Assembly (NCBI GenBank): GCA_012103535.1
Contig: WLWQ01000003.1
Location: 434,001-498,000, forward strand
From: Pseudomonadales bacterium
GTDB lineage: Bacteria > Pseudomonadota > Gammaproteobacteria > Pseudomonadales > Pseudohongiellaceae
Reading direction: 5' to 3'
Length of the DNA: 64,000 nucleotides
The notes beneath the pieces were generated by a model, which was given only the letters and a program-made list of their open reading frames with translations, searched no databases and had not been told where the DNA came from. This document shows, piece after piece, positions 29,057-37,099 of this stretch (position 1 is the first letter of the stretch; each line of letters begins with the position of its first letter). The translations under genes and the position numbers were made by a program.

Positions 29057-31054
29057 ATGCGGTCATCGAAAAAAATAGAAATTACAATAAACCCATTAAA
29101 GTTTGCTCTGAATCTAGTGCCTTATCTTGGCCGATTCGCAATGCTTGTGTTCGCTGCTGCATTGAGTTTTGTTTTCTTATTCTCTTTTAACTCAGGCCTT
29201 TCAACATTAGAAGAGAGGCTTGGCACCTTGGGTTGGATTCAAAACCCAGATACATCTCTCGAAGAACGATTAATTATTGTAGCCATTGACGAGAAAAGCC
29301 TGGCTGAAGTTGGACCTTGGCCGTGGACTCGTCAACAAATGACTCAGCTAGTAACTTCGATTAACGATGCAGGTGCGCAACTGCAATTACATGATGTGGT
29401 ATATGCGGAAGCGAAGGCAGGCGACGTTGAATTACTAGCAGCATTGGAATCAAGCAATGGCGCAGTTCTGGCTCAAGTGCCTATTCTAGAAGCTGAAAAT
29501 TCGGTGCGTGCCAGAGTTGGGGAAATGACCTATCCTATTTCAGGAATAGCCTGCAACAGTCAAAGCACTTCTTTCCCAAGTACCAATAATTATCTTACTT
29601 CCACTACTGGTTTTGCTGGTATTCCCAAAGGGCATATTACCCCGGTAGTTGCGTCCGATGGCTCGATTAGAAACTTTCCAGCGATAGTTTGTGTCGACGG
29701 TAATGCCTATCCAGCTCTTTCAATCAGTGCCTTGTTACAGGCAACTAATAGTTTTGAATGGTCTGGGCAAGTTGATTCATCAGCTTCTATCTTTGGGCCG
29801 GCTCAATCTATTAGTTTCGCAGCCTACCCTGGATTAGAAATTCCATTGGACAGCAAAGGAAACATCAGAATCTCCTATGCGAAAGCACCGGAAAGTTTTA
29901 TTGCGCTTTCTGCTGCTGACGTAATTGCAGGAAATTTTGATCCCAGCTTGCTGGAAAATGCCTGGGTACTGGTTGGTGCTACTGCCTTTGGTATTGGCGA
30001 TATCGTACCCACTCCCTACAGTGGGGCAACGCCAGGAGTAGAAATACAAGCTCGAATCTTAAGTAGCTTGTTGGATGCAAATATTCCTTACACTCCGCAA
30101 GCATCTTTAGTCATCCAACTCTTTACCTGTTTGCTATTCGCCGGACTTCTGTTTGCGCTATCAAGTAGTTCAGGTCGATTGCCAGCGTATGGATTACCTA
30201 TTGCTGGATTGAGTTTGCCCCTTTTAGCACTATTGATACACATGCAATTATTAAGCTCTTATCAAATTTGGTTGGGATGGGTTCTTCCTTCTTTATATGG
30301 GTTTCTGGGAGCCGGGTTATTGTTTTTTCTTGAATACCGCCGAGTTCGAACAGAGCGGGGAATAATTTTCGATAATCTGAGCAGCTATCTCCCGAGTGAT
30401 TTAGCACAAGAAATTGCACTTGAACTACCGAGTTCCGGTGTAAAAGCAAAACGCTGTGATGTAACACTATTAAGCGCCGACCTGAGAAATTTCGCTGCCT
30501 ATGGAGAAGCGCGCCCGCCTGAAGAATCTGCCGACATACTGGACAAATTTTTCTCAACCGCTACTGAAATAATTGAGACTAGCGGAGGACGAGTTTACGA
30601 ATTTAAGGGAGACAGTCTTCTTGCAGTTTGGGATGGAATGACTCAGGCAGCTGCAGAAAGCGCCTTAGATGCAGGGCGCGCAATGCAAGAGGCCATTACT
30701 GCAACGCTGTTCGCAAATGAAAAGGTTACCGAATTGGAACCACTTGCACTAGGTATTGGAATTGAACAAGGTCCTGTCTTGATCGGTTCTGTCGGTGCGG
30801 CCCATCGCCGCAGTGCCGCCATGCTTGGTGATACTGTGACGATAGCGCTGCGGATCCAAGAACAAACAGCTGAACTCGCTCAACCAGTTCTTATTGGAGA
30901 GTGTGCGGCACGTCAGCTCGCAGATTATAATTTAGTCTCTCAAGGCAGCTATTTGCTAAGCGGCTTGCGCATTCCTCATGGTTTATTCGCACCTGAGCAC
31001 ATCTATGAATTTCAGCAGTCATCTGAAAGGCCTCATTTAAAAATCGTTTCTTAA
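29057..31054 (+). CDS. CHASE2-domain class III nucleotide cyclase with atypical specificity residues
   Basis: Membrane sensor cyclase of 665 residues. One N-terminal membrane segment (about 25-48) precedes an extracytoplasmic CHASE2 domain (about 50-345; IVAIDEKSLAEVGPWPWTR is typical). Three membrane segments follow (about 350-430), then a class III cyclase domain (about 465-640). The metal ligands D475 (SADLRNF) and D519 (FKGDSLLAVW) are present. The adenine-specifying Lys of KxxGD is Glu (E515), as in guanylate cyclases; the second specificity position is A588; the conserved Asn of GDTVN is T595, with R599 kept. The product could be a cyclic nucleotide other than cAMP, or activity may be low. 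Confidence 0.88.
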   Translation: MRSSKKIEITINPLKFALNLVPYLGRFAMLVFAAALSFVFLFSFNSGLSTLEERLGTLGWIQNPDTSLEERLIIVAIDEKSLAEVGPWPWTRQQMTQLVTSINDAGAQLQLHDVVYAEAKAGDVELLAALESSNGAVLAQVPILEAENSVRARVGEMTYPISGIACNSQSTSFPSTNNYLTSTTGFAGIPKGHITPVVASDGSIRNFPAIVCVDGNAYPALSISALLQATNSFEWSGQVDSSASIFGPAQSISFAAYPGLEIPLDSKGNIRISYAKAPESFIALSAADVIAGNFDPSLLENAWVLVGATAFGIGDIVPTPYSGATPGVEIQARILSSLLDANIPYTPQASLVIQLFTCLLFAGLLFALSSSSGRLPAYGLPIAGLSLPLLALLIHMQLLSSYQIWLGWVLPSLYGFLGAGLLFFLEYRRVRTERGIIFDNLSSYLPSDLAQEIALELPSSGVKAKRCDVTLLSADLRNFAAYGEARPPEESADILDKFFSTATEIIETSGGRVYEFKGDSLLAVWDGMTQAAAESALDAGRAMQEAITATLFANEKVTELEPLALGIGIEQGPVLIGSVGAAHRRSAAMLGDTVTIALRIQEQTAELAQPVLIGECAARQLADYNLVSQGSYLLSGLRIPHGLFAPEHIYEFQQSSERPHLKIVS

Positions 31055-31216
31055 ATGTGATACAGCTATAGTTTGTCAGCTAAACTAATTGGCAACTTTT
31101 TCCGATCTTGTTACCAAGTAGTCGCGATATTGCAACCATAGGAGCGATCCAAGATAATCGCCAGCATGACTCCAAGACGGCATGCATGCAGTACAAGCAA
31201 TGCCCCATCACGGTTA

Positions 31217-32542
31217 ATGCAAGCCGTGCTTCGACTTCTCTTCATATTTTCAATTGCTCCTTTCTCGACTTTCGGATTTGCCCAATCAAGTTGCCCGGAT
31301 CTATCACCTTTTTATGGTCAAGGTGAAAACACAGATTGGCTACAAGTTAGCAATCGACTTGAGCCACTGCAGCAGTTGTGTCTGAATAATGCTGAATACT
31401 ATGCACTTTACGGCGCCGCCGAACTCAATCAAGGAAATGCACCTGAGGCGGCAGAACTGCTTGAGCGGGCACTCCTGTTAGACCCAGACAACGGATCGGC
31501 GCAAATTGATTATTCACAGGCACTATTCGTGCAGGGCCAATTGTTTACCGCGCTGGAGATTAATGAGCAGCTGATTGGGCGCCAGGATTTGCCATCAGAT
31601 CTACGGCCTGGATTAGAAGAGAGACAGCAATTCTGGGAGTCGTTTACCAGAGATAGAGATTCCTCATTCGATCTTCTGGCCGGTTACGACAATAATCTTA
31701 ATAGTGCGCCAGATTCTAGTTTGATTAACTTGACCCTGTCCGGAGAGACTATTCCCCTTGAACTTAGCTCGGAATTTCAGGCCACCAGCGGCCCCTATCT
31801 GAATTTCCGCTTAGGCAGTCGCTTTCGTCAATTAGCACCACTGCATCAACACAACTGGCTTTTAGACATGCGAGGCAGATTTAGCGAGGATACAGACTCC
31901 GATCTGCTGCAGCTAGACGGGCGCTATACCTTTATTCGCCCGAGTCGCAATCACAGTTGGCAGTTAAATGGCGGAGTAAGCCACTTATTGTTCGGCGGAA
32001 GCTCGCTTTTCACCTTAGGCAATCTGAGTGCGATCTATCAGCCGCCGGTGACAGCGACTTGTCGGCCGTTTTTAGGATTTGCCCTTCAAAATCAAATATT
32101 TAGCACCCAAAAAGAGCTAAACGCCATCGAAGGTAAAATCAGCGGAGGATTAAATTGTCCCCTCCAATTGGGAGAAAACTCCCATCAAATTAGCGCAGAA
32201 ATCGGGGCCCTGCAGAATAATGCCGCCGATAGCGAACGCCCCGGTGAGGATCGTGATGGCTGGCAACTCAATTTTGCCTGGCAATTTCGGGCCTTGGGTG
32301 GAGATGTGATTACCCAACTAAGTTATACGGAACTCAACGATGACGAGGGCTACAGCCCATTGTTGGCCAATGGAGCAAAGCGTTGGCTGCGTCGGAGTTA
32401 CGGTTTGGTACAGTATCGCCGGCCCCTGCGCTCAAATTTAGTGCTGATTGCTAATTTGTTTCACCAGGATCAAGACAGCAATTTAGAGCTATTTACCAGC
32501 CTCGATACCACCTTCGAAATCGGCATTTCTTACGCTTGGTAG
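31217..32542 (+). CDS. TPR and outer-membrane beta-barrel protein
   Basis: I do not recognise a named family member with certainty. From the ATG at 31217 the protein has 441 residues and starts with a signal sequence (VLRLLFIFSIAPFSTFGFAQ); an in-frame ATG at 31166 would add 17 residues. TPR-like repeats (about 40-130: ALYGAAELNQGNAPEAAELLERALLLDPDN) are followed by about 300 residues of alternating beta strands ending in EIGISYAW, a terminal aromatic as in outer-membrane barrels. This layout resembles surface-protein assembly modifiers of the Slam/DUF560 type. It lies between the cyclase and the acidic exported protein, so a role in retaining or displaying that protein is a reasonable inference. 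Confidence 0.62.
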   Translation: MQAVLRLLFIFSIAPFSTFGFAQSSCPDLSPFYGQGENTDWLQVSNRLEPLQQLCLNNAEYYALYGAAELNQGNAPEAAELLERALLLDPDNGSAQIDYSQALFVQGQLFTALEINEQLIGRQDLPSDLRPGLEERQQFWESFTRDRDSSFDLLAGYDNNLNSAPDSSLINLTLSGETIPLELSSEFQATSGPYLNFRLGSRFRQLAPLHQHNWLLDMRGRFSEDTDSDLLQLDGRYTFIRPSRNHSWQLNGGVSHLLFGGSSLFTLGNLSAIYQPPVTATCRPFLGFALQNQIFSTQKELNAIEGKISGGLNCPLQLGENSHQISAEIGALQNNAADSERPGEDRDGWQLNFAWQFRALGGDVITQLSYTELNDDEGYSPLLANGAKRWLRRSYGLVQYRRPLRSNLVLIANLFHQDQDSNLELFTSLDTTFEIGISYAW

Positions 32543-32589
32543 GAAAAAAAATCTGTATTTTGACGACGTGGGAAAAATCGTTGAAAAAG

Positions 32590-32605
32590 AATGATTTAAG
32601 TCACA
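32590..32605. promoter_or_regulatory. Weak CRP-type half-conserved site
   Basis: AATGATTTAAGTCACA keeps the TCACA half and a 6-bp spacer but has only a TGA remnant in the other half. It is about 155 bp upstream of the perfect site at 32745. It may be an auxiliary site or chance. Confidence 0.3.
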
Positions 32606-32744
32606 AAAAATGGGTAGAAAATGGCCCCGTTTTGTTGTCTTAGAGCCCTATCGAGAGTAAAATCCCCCAACTTTCTGAGCAGCTGCCGATATACATGGGG
32701 CGGAAATGCAATGAGAGACGGAAAAAACAGGTATTTACTTTCGG

Positions 32745-32793
32745 TGTGATTCTAATCACAAGTGGTGGAGACAGCCTTAAGTATGCTTGCACT
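32745..32793 (+). promoter_or_regulatory. Perfect CRP-type site and candidate class II promoter of the acidic protein gene
   Basis: TGTGATTCTAATCACA (32745-32760) is a perfect TGTGA-N6-TCACA palindrome. TATGCT at 32782-32787 is a candidate -10 that predicts a start near 32794, again placing the site at -41.5. The transcript would have a leader of about 83 nt ending in an AAGGAG Shine-Dalgarno (32865-32870), 6 nt before the ATG. The rest of the 334-bp gap (32543-32876) holds the weak site at 32590 and nothing else I can name. Confidence 0.7.
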
Positions 32794-32876
32794 ACCGATT
32801 ATTCGATCAATTTGGTGATAATAAATTCGTCTCGATCGGAACCGACATTTTTAGATCAAAATTCAAGGAGTCATAA

Positions 32877-35141
32877 ATGGCTGATGCTGAAACATTAAAC
32901 GAAATAGTCGAGCTCGTAGTGGGCATGGTAGACGCTGCCCCTGGCGCGGATATTCTCGCTGAACTCGAAGTCGCAGTAGATGCAGGTGCGTCTGTCGCAG
33001 ATCTCGCAATAGCGATCGCGGCGAATCCTGTGTGGAGCGGAGATACGGGACTTTTCCCAGATTTCCTGCCTAATGCAATCTTTGCAGATCAATGGATTAC
33101 CCAATTGATGGGTGGTGTTTTTCCTGATGATGAAGACGGAAATACTGATCCACTTTTGCAAGCAGCAATTGATGAAATGACAGCGTTACTAAATGCTGAT
33201 GTGGGACGTGGCGAAGCTATGTACTCCACCATCGTTGCTCTAGCTGCTACAACTGATGCTGATTATGCAGACGCTTCGGCTGCCTTAGTAAACAAGACAG
33301 CAGTTGCTTCTTACTATTCAATTGACGTAGCCCAGTCATCTGAAGATCTCGACGACCTTATTGGTGTTGTTGAAGGTGTTGATGAAACTGAAGAATCTGT
33401 TGACGATGCTACTGATGCGGTCGATGGTAATGTAGCTGCAAACCAAGAGCTGAGCACACTGGTTTCAAATCTGTCTGCTGCTGATGCAGCGGTTGACGAT
33501 TTACTAGACGATATCGATATGACTGCTGGCGAAGTTGGTACTGCAGTAACTGATGCTGAAGACGTCATCGATGGTCTTATTGTAACTGCCACTGCCGCTG
33601 ACGCCGATACGGTTGATGCTGCTGCGGACGATTACAATGACGGATCAGATGCCATCAAGGCAGCGCTAATTTCTGACGCTGAAGGCGCGAACGATAACGT
33701 TCTAGAAACTTTAAGCGAAGCTGTCGACGACGCACAAGAGCTTGTTGACGATGAAGACGGTCTAGAAAGTGCTAGTAACGTCTACGTAGCCGCATTTACT
33801 TCGATGCAAGACGCATACGAAAACGAAGATTTAGCAGCTGTTGCATTGGCTGATGCAGTTGCGGTTTTTGATGCCACTGCTGCCAATATCACCAATGGAT
33901 TCACGGCCACCGATACTGCTGGTGGTACTTATTCCGATGGTACCGATCCCATTATCGAGTGGAATACCGGAATGACTGCTCTGATATTGAGCGACGACGT
34001 TGATGAGACTACTCATCCCGGCGTAACCGACCTTCTTAATGCAAGCACCGCTAATGTTCTTGCAGGTCTTGCAGTAACTGCTGCTGAAGGTGATCTTGAG
34101 GATGCATTGGATGAAGTAGAAAACATCGAAGCTGCAGCTGCAGCAGATGCTGACTTAGCTGCTGTAGGCACTTACTTAGATGCCAACCCTTTGCCGGATG
34201 CTGCTACTGATTATCCTACAGTGGGTGAAATCGCTGCGACTGCCGCAACATTGGATGCTGGCATATTGCAATTGGACGCCGATCTTGAGGCTGTCACTTT
34301 TGATACTGATGACGCCACAACATTAGCTAATGTCACTGCAATCCTTACTGCTGCTGCAGCGGCTGGTTTCTTGGATACCGGTACTCCAGACAACATTACC
34401 GACCTGCTTACAGCATTCGGTGATGACGGCACAGACGATGATGACTTTGCTACACCTGCTACATTGGAAGGCGCAATTGATGCTGTTCAAGCTGCACTCG
34501 CTGCTGAATCAGCGGATTTTGAGTTTGATACTCTGGTAGCTGCTCACACTGCAAACGGTGACACTGGTGTTCTTGCAGATGCAGATGACTTTGCTACACC
34601 TGGCCTTGCTACAGACGCCTTGGCGACTGCAGCTCCTATAGCGCTTGGTCTAATCGGCGCTCAGGTAGCACTTGCTGCTCAAGCAGCCGCAATCACAGCT
34701 CTAGCGGACGCCATCGATGAGCTGGGCGAAGCTGAGGAAAATTCTGATGCACTAGCTGCTCTTAACCTTGCAGCCATAGCCGCAGCCGCAGCCTTTGATG
34801 ATGCAGGATTCAATACTCCTGTGGATCTGGATTCAGCGGTCAAAGCAGCTACCAGTGACGATGATGTCTTCTTGGCTGATGGTATCGATTCACAGATTAT
34901 CTCCTTCGCTGACGGTGACACTCTGTATGTCGGTGATGGCTACGTGCTAAATGAAGGTGATCTTGATGATGACGGTGATGATACACAACTAGAAGTATTC
35001 TTTGATGGCGCTGACGTCATTATCGAAACTAGCGTGTTCGGATCTAATGCCGCTCAGCAGGAAATCATTACTATTTCCTTAACGGGTGTAGACACTGATG
35101 ATCTTGCTCTAGACACTGATGGCTTTGTAGCCTTCGCCTAA
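32877..35141 (+). CDS. Highly acidic Ala/Asp-rich protein, predicted type I secretion substrate
   Basis: A 754-residue protein with no Cys, only three Lys and one Arg by my count, and very many Asp, Glu and Ala residues. No Sec signal is visible. Residues about 1-150 resemble the DUF4214-type module of bacterial surface proteins (VVGMVDAAPGADILAELEVA and ALVNKTAVASYYSID). The middle (about 155-640) is helical, repetitive low-complexity sequence with a recurring DDFATP. The last 85 residues (ISFADGDTLYVGDG, FFDGADVIIETSVFG, ISLTGVDTDDLALDTDGFVAFA) look like the beta-rich, glycine/aspartate C-terminus of type I substrates; there are no canonical nonapeptide RTX repeats. The type I exporter on the other side of the regulator is the obvious candidate for its secretion. 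A surface-layer or adhesive role is inferred. Confidence 0.72.
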   Translation: MADAETLNEIVELVVGMVDAAPGADILAELEVAVDAGASVADLAIAIAANPVWSGDTGLFPDFLPNAIFADQWITQLMGGVFPDDEDGNTDPLLQAAIDEMTALLNADVGRGEAMYSTIVALAATTDADYADASAALVNKTAVASYYSIDVAQSSEDLDDLIGVVEGVDETEESVDDATDAVDGNVAANQELSTLVSNLSAADAAVDDLLDDIDMTAGEVGTAVTDAEDVIDGLIVTATAADADTVDAAADDYNDGSDAIKAALISDAEGANDNVLETLSEAVDDAQELVDDEDGLESASNVYVAAFTSMQDAYENEDLAAVALADAVAVFDATAANITNGFTATDTAGGTYSDGTDPIIEWNTGMTALILSDDVDETTHPGVTDLLNASTANVLAGLAVTAAEGDLEDALDEVENIEAAAAADADLAAVGTYLDANPLPDAATDYPTVGEIAATAATLDAGILQLDADLEAVTFDTDDATTLANVTAILTAAAAAGFLDTGTPDNITDLLTAFGDDGTDDDDFATPATLEGAIDAVQAALAAESADFEFDTLVAAHTANGDTGVLADADDFATPGLATDALATAAPIALGLIGAQVALAAQAAAITALADAIDELGEAEENSDALAALNLAAIAAAAAFDDAGFNTPVDLDSAVKAATSDDDVFLADGIDSQIISFADGDTLYVGDGYVLNEGDLDDDGDDTQLEVFFDGADVIIETSVFGSNAAQQEIITISLTGVDTDDLALDTDGFVAFA

Positions 35142-35161
35142 GTTTAGAGCTTGTACAGCTA

Positions 35162-35183
35162 CAGTATCGGTTTATTGATACTG
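35162..35183 (+). other. Hairpin between the acidic protein gene and its terminator
   Basis: CAGTATC (35162-35168) and GATACTG (35177-35183) form a perfect 7-bp stem with an 8-nt loop, 11 bp before the terminator stem. It may stabilise the 3' end of an abundant mRNA. Confidence 0.4.
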
Positions 35184-35194
35184 CAAAAACAAAG

Positions 35195-35225
35195 CCCTCG
35201 GTTCTTCGGAATCGGGGGTTTTTTT
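35195..35225 (+). terminator. Rho-independent terminator after the acidic protein gene
   Basis: A 10-bp stem (35195-35204 with 35209-35218, two G-U pairs) is closed by a UUCG tetraloop and followed by seven T. I see nothing recognisable in the remaining 230 bp before the next gene at 35457. Confidence 0.9.
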
Positions 35226-35456
35226 ATTGCCACTCGATATGCTGCAAAGCTAGCAACTCAGCGGAATTTAGTAATTTCGAAGCTTAACCATTTCGACTCA
35301 CGGGGCTAAAAATAAGCAAAAAGAGTCAAACTTTTTGGCTTGTTTGATCGACTTAAAGTAAGGCAATAATCAGAAGTACGAATTCTTCCTGAATTCTTCA
35401 ATAAGCTAGAATTAGTGGTAGGATAAATTTATTAAGGATTAAACAGAAATTCTGCT

Positions 35457-36215
35457 ATGGCAAAAACAACCATTAACAAGCCACCTAAATGTCTTGCAAG
35501 GCATGCTTTTGTCATTGGACTGATTTTCTTGTTGCCAACATTGTTGATTGCTCAAGACAATGATCAGGCTGCTTCGAATACGGATCCAAATTTCCGCTTG
35601 TTTGAAGATATCGAAAATAGTAATTCTTCAACTAATCAGTCTCGGTCATCTAGGATCACTCGGGAAAACCGTAATACTCCGTCGACTCCTGAATTCACTC
35701 TAGTCGGAACCTCTCGTATTGGGAACAAGTATCAAGCAATACTGCTAAACAGAAACGGTGAATCTATTGTAGTTAATACTTCTCCAAGCTCTAATACAAG
35801 AGTTCCAGGATTTGCGGATTACAGCGTTGTAAACATTAGTGCTGGAAACGTCGCTCTTAGGTACCCTGGAAATAACCCCTGTGTAGAGCATCAGGAAAAA
35901 GGAGTCACATGTAATTCTGCAGCCAATATAGCGTCGCTATCTTTGACCAATGGCGAGCCCATTGCTATTGCATCAAATATTGCAAATCGCACGGAAAATA
36001 TAGAAGCGGGCTCTAATGATGAAGACTCGCCAGAGGAAAACACTGTGGTGAATCCATTCGAAGCACTGCGCGCTTCTCAGGCCGCCAATGCCGCCAACTC
36101 TGATGCAGAATCAAATTCCGGCAGATTTAGACCACGGCGAATTGATCCTGAAGACGTGCCACCAGGCAGCCGTGTGATATCGACACCATTCGGCGATCGC
36201 ATAGTCGAACAATAA
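35457..36215 (+). CDS. Exported protein of unknown function, weakly GspC-like
   Basis: A 252-residue protein with a signal or anchor segment (about residues 16-32, HAFVIGLIFLLPTLLIAQ), a Ser/Asn-rich linker, and a small beta domain (about 80-145) beginning FTLVGTSRIGNKYQAILLNR and containing VPGFADYSVVNISAGNVALRY. Two Cys flank a loop (NPCVEHQEKGVTC). A second disordered, acidic linker leads to a conserved-looking tail, IDPEDVPPGSRVISTPFGDR. The beta domain resembles in pattern the homology region of GspC/PilP proteins (a 'LVG.....AIL...NGE....' start). I regard this only as a hypothesis; no GspC lies in the type II operon. The glycosyltransferase follows by 15 bp. Confidence 0.5.
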   Translation: MAKTTINKPPKCLARHAFVIGLIFLLPTLLIAQDNDQAASNTDPNFRLFEDIENSNSSTNQSRSSRITRENRNTPSTPEFTLVGTSRIGNKYQAILLNRNGESIVVNTSPSSNTRVPGFADYSVVNISAGNVALRYPGNNPCVEHQEKGVTCNSAANIASLSLTNGEPIAIASNIANRTENIEAGSNDEDSPEENTVVNPFEALRASQAANAANSDAESNSGRFRPRRIDPEDVPPGSRVISTPFGDRIVEQ

Positions 36216-36230
36216 CGAGTTTCCAAACTT

Positions 36231-37079
36231 GTGGAAACGCAGATAGTTAATACTCTTTCAATTGCTATCGTTTGCTACCACACTTCGATAGAAGACCTAT
36301 CAGCCTTACTCGAATCTATTCTGATTTCTCTTCAGCCACTTTCTGAACTAGATACGAAATCAGCCACAACAATTTATTTGATTGATAACTCAGAAGAAAC
36401 GAATGTCGGGCTTGAAGATTTTAAGCAACTAAAAAATCAATTTGATATCCATAGAATAGAATTGAGACTAATCCACGGCCAGGGAAACATTGGCTATGGA
36501 AGTGCACACAACCTTGCATTAGAGAAATCAAGCGCTCAATTTCATTTGTTACTGAATCCTGATGTTGTACTTGATAAAGATTGTCTAAAAATTGGCGTAA
36601 GTTACTTATTAGAAAATAGTAAAGTAGTTATAGTGAGCCCAAGCGCAGTAGACGAAAATTCGGCTAAGCAGTATCTGTGCAAACGTTACCCTTCGGTTCT
36701 TACTTTTATTATTAGAGGTTTCTTCCCCGGGGTTCTTAAAAAACTATTTCGCAAAAGATTGGAAAAATTTGAAATGCATGAGTTGTCGGAAGACAAGCCT
36801 GGAATAGATATTCCAATAGTCAGTGGCTGTTTTATGTTATGCAGAACGAGTGCACTAAAAGATCTCAACGGTTTTGACGAAAAATATTTTCTGTACTTCG
36901 AAGACTTTGATCTCTCTTTGCGCGCGGCTCGAGTTGGTAGAATAGATTACCTGCCGGCGATGAGAATTGTGCATGGCGGTGGAAACGCCGCGAAAAAAGG
37001 GATTTCCCATCTTACAATGTTTGCACAATCCGGTATTCGTTTCTTTAATTCCCATGGTTGGCGATTTTTCACACAGTAG
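36231..37079 (+). CDS. Family 2 glycosyltransferase
   Basis: A 282-residue GT-A fold glycosyltransferase with a GTG start. The N-terminal IAIVCYHTS strand, GQGNIGYGSAHNLAL, the DXD-like region LLLNPDVVLD, and PIVSGCFMLCRTSALKDLNGFDEKYFLYFEDFDLSLRA are characteristic of rhamnosyltransferase-like GT2 proteins (WbbL/RfbF type). The downstream rml genes make dTDP-rhamnose, which fits a rhamnosyl donor, though the sugar is inferred. It probably acts at the cytoplasmic face of the inner membrane in O-antigen assembly. Confidence 0.85.
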   Translation: METQIVNTLSIAIVCYHTSIEDLSALLESILISLQPLSELDTKSATTIYLIDNSEETNVGLEDFKQLKNQFDIHRIELRLIHGQGNIGYGSAHNLALEKSSAQFHLLLNPDVVLDKDCLKIGVSYLLENSKVVIVSPSAVDENSAKQYLCKRYPSVLTFIIRGFFPGVLKKLFRKRLEKFEMHELSEDKPGIDIPIVSGCFMLCRTSALKDLNGFDEKYFLYFEDFDLSLRAARVGRIDYLPAMRIVHGGGNAAKKGISHLTMFAQSGIRFFNSHGWRFFTQ

Positions 37080-37099
37080 AATAAGGAAAAATCACTTCG

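Noticed and set aside
32695-32898. Open frame of 67 codons upstream of the acidic protein gene
   Set aside because: It spans the CRP-type site, promoter and Shine-Dalgarno of the next gene and has no protein-like composition or family resemblance.
33314-34921. Several minus-strand open frames within the acidic protein gene
   Set aside because: They are Ser/Ala-rich reverse complements of the GAT/GCT-rich coding repeats and show no family features.
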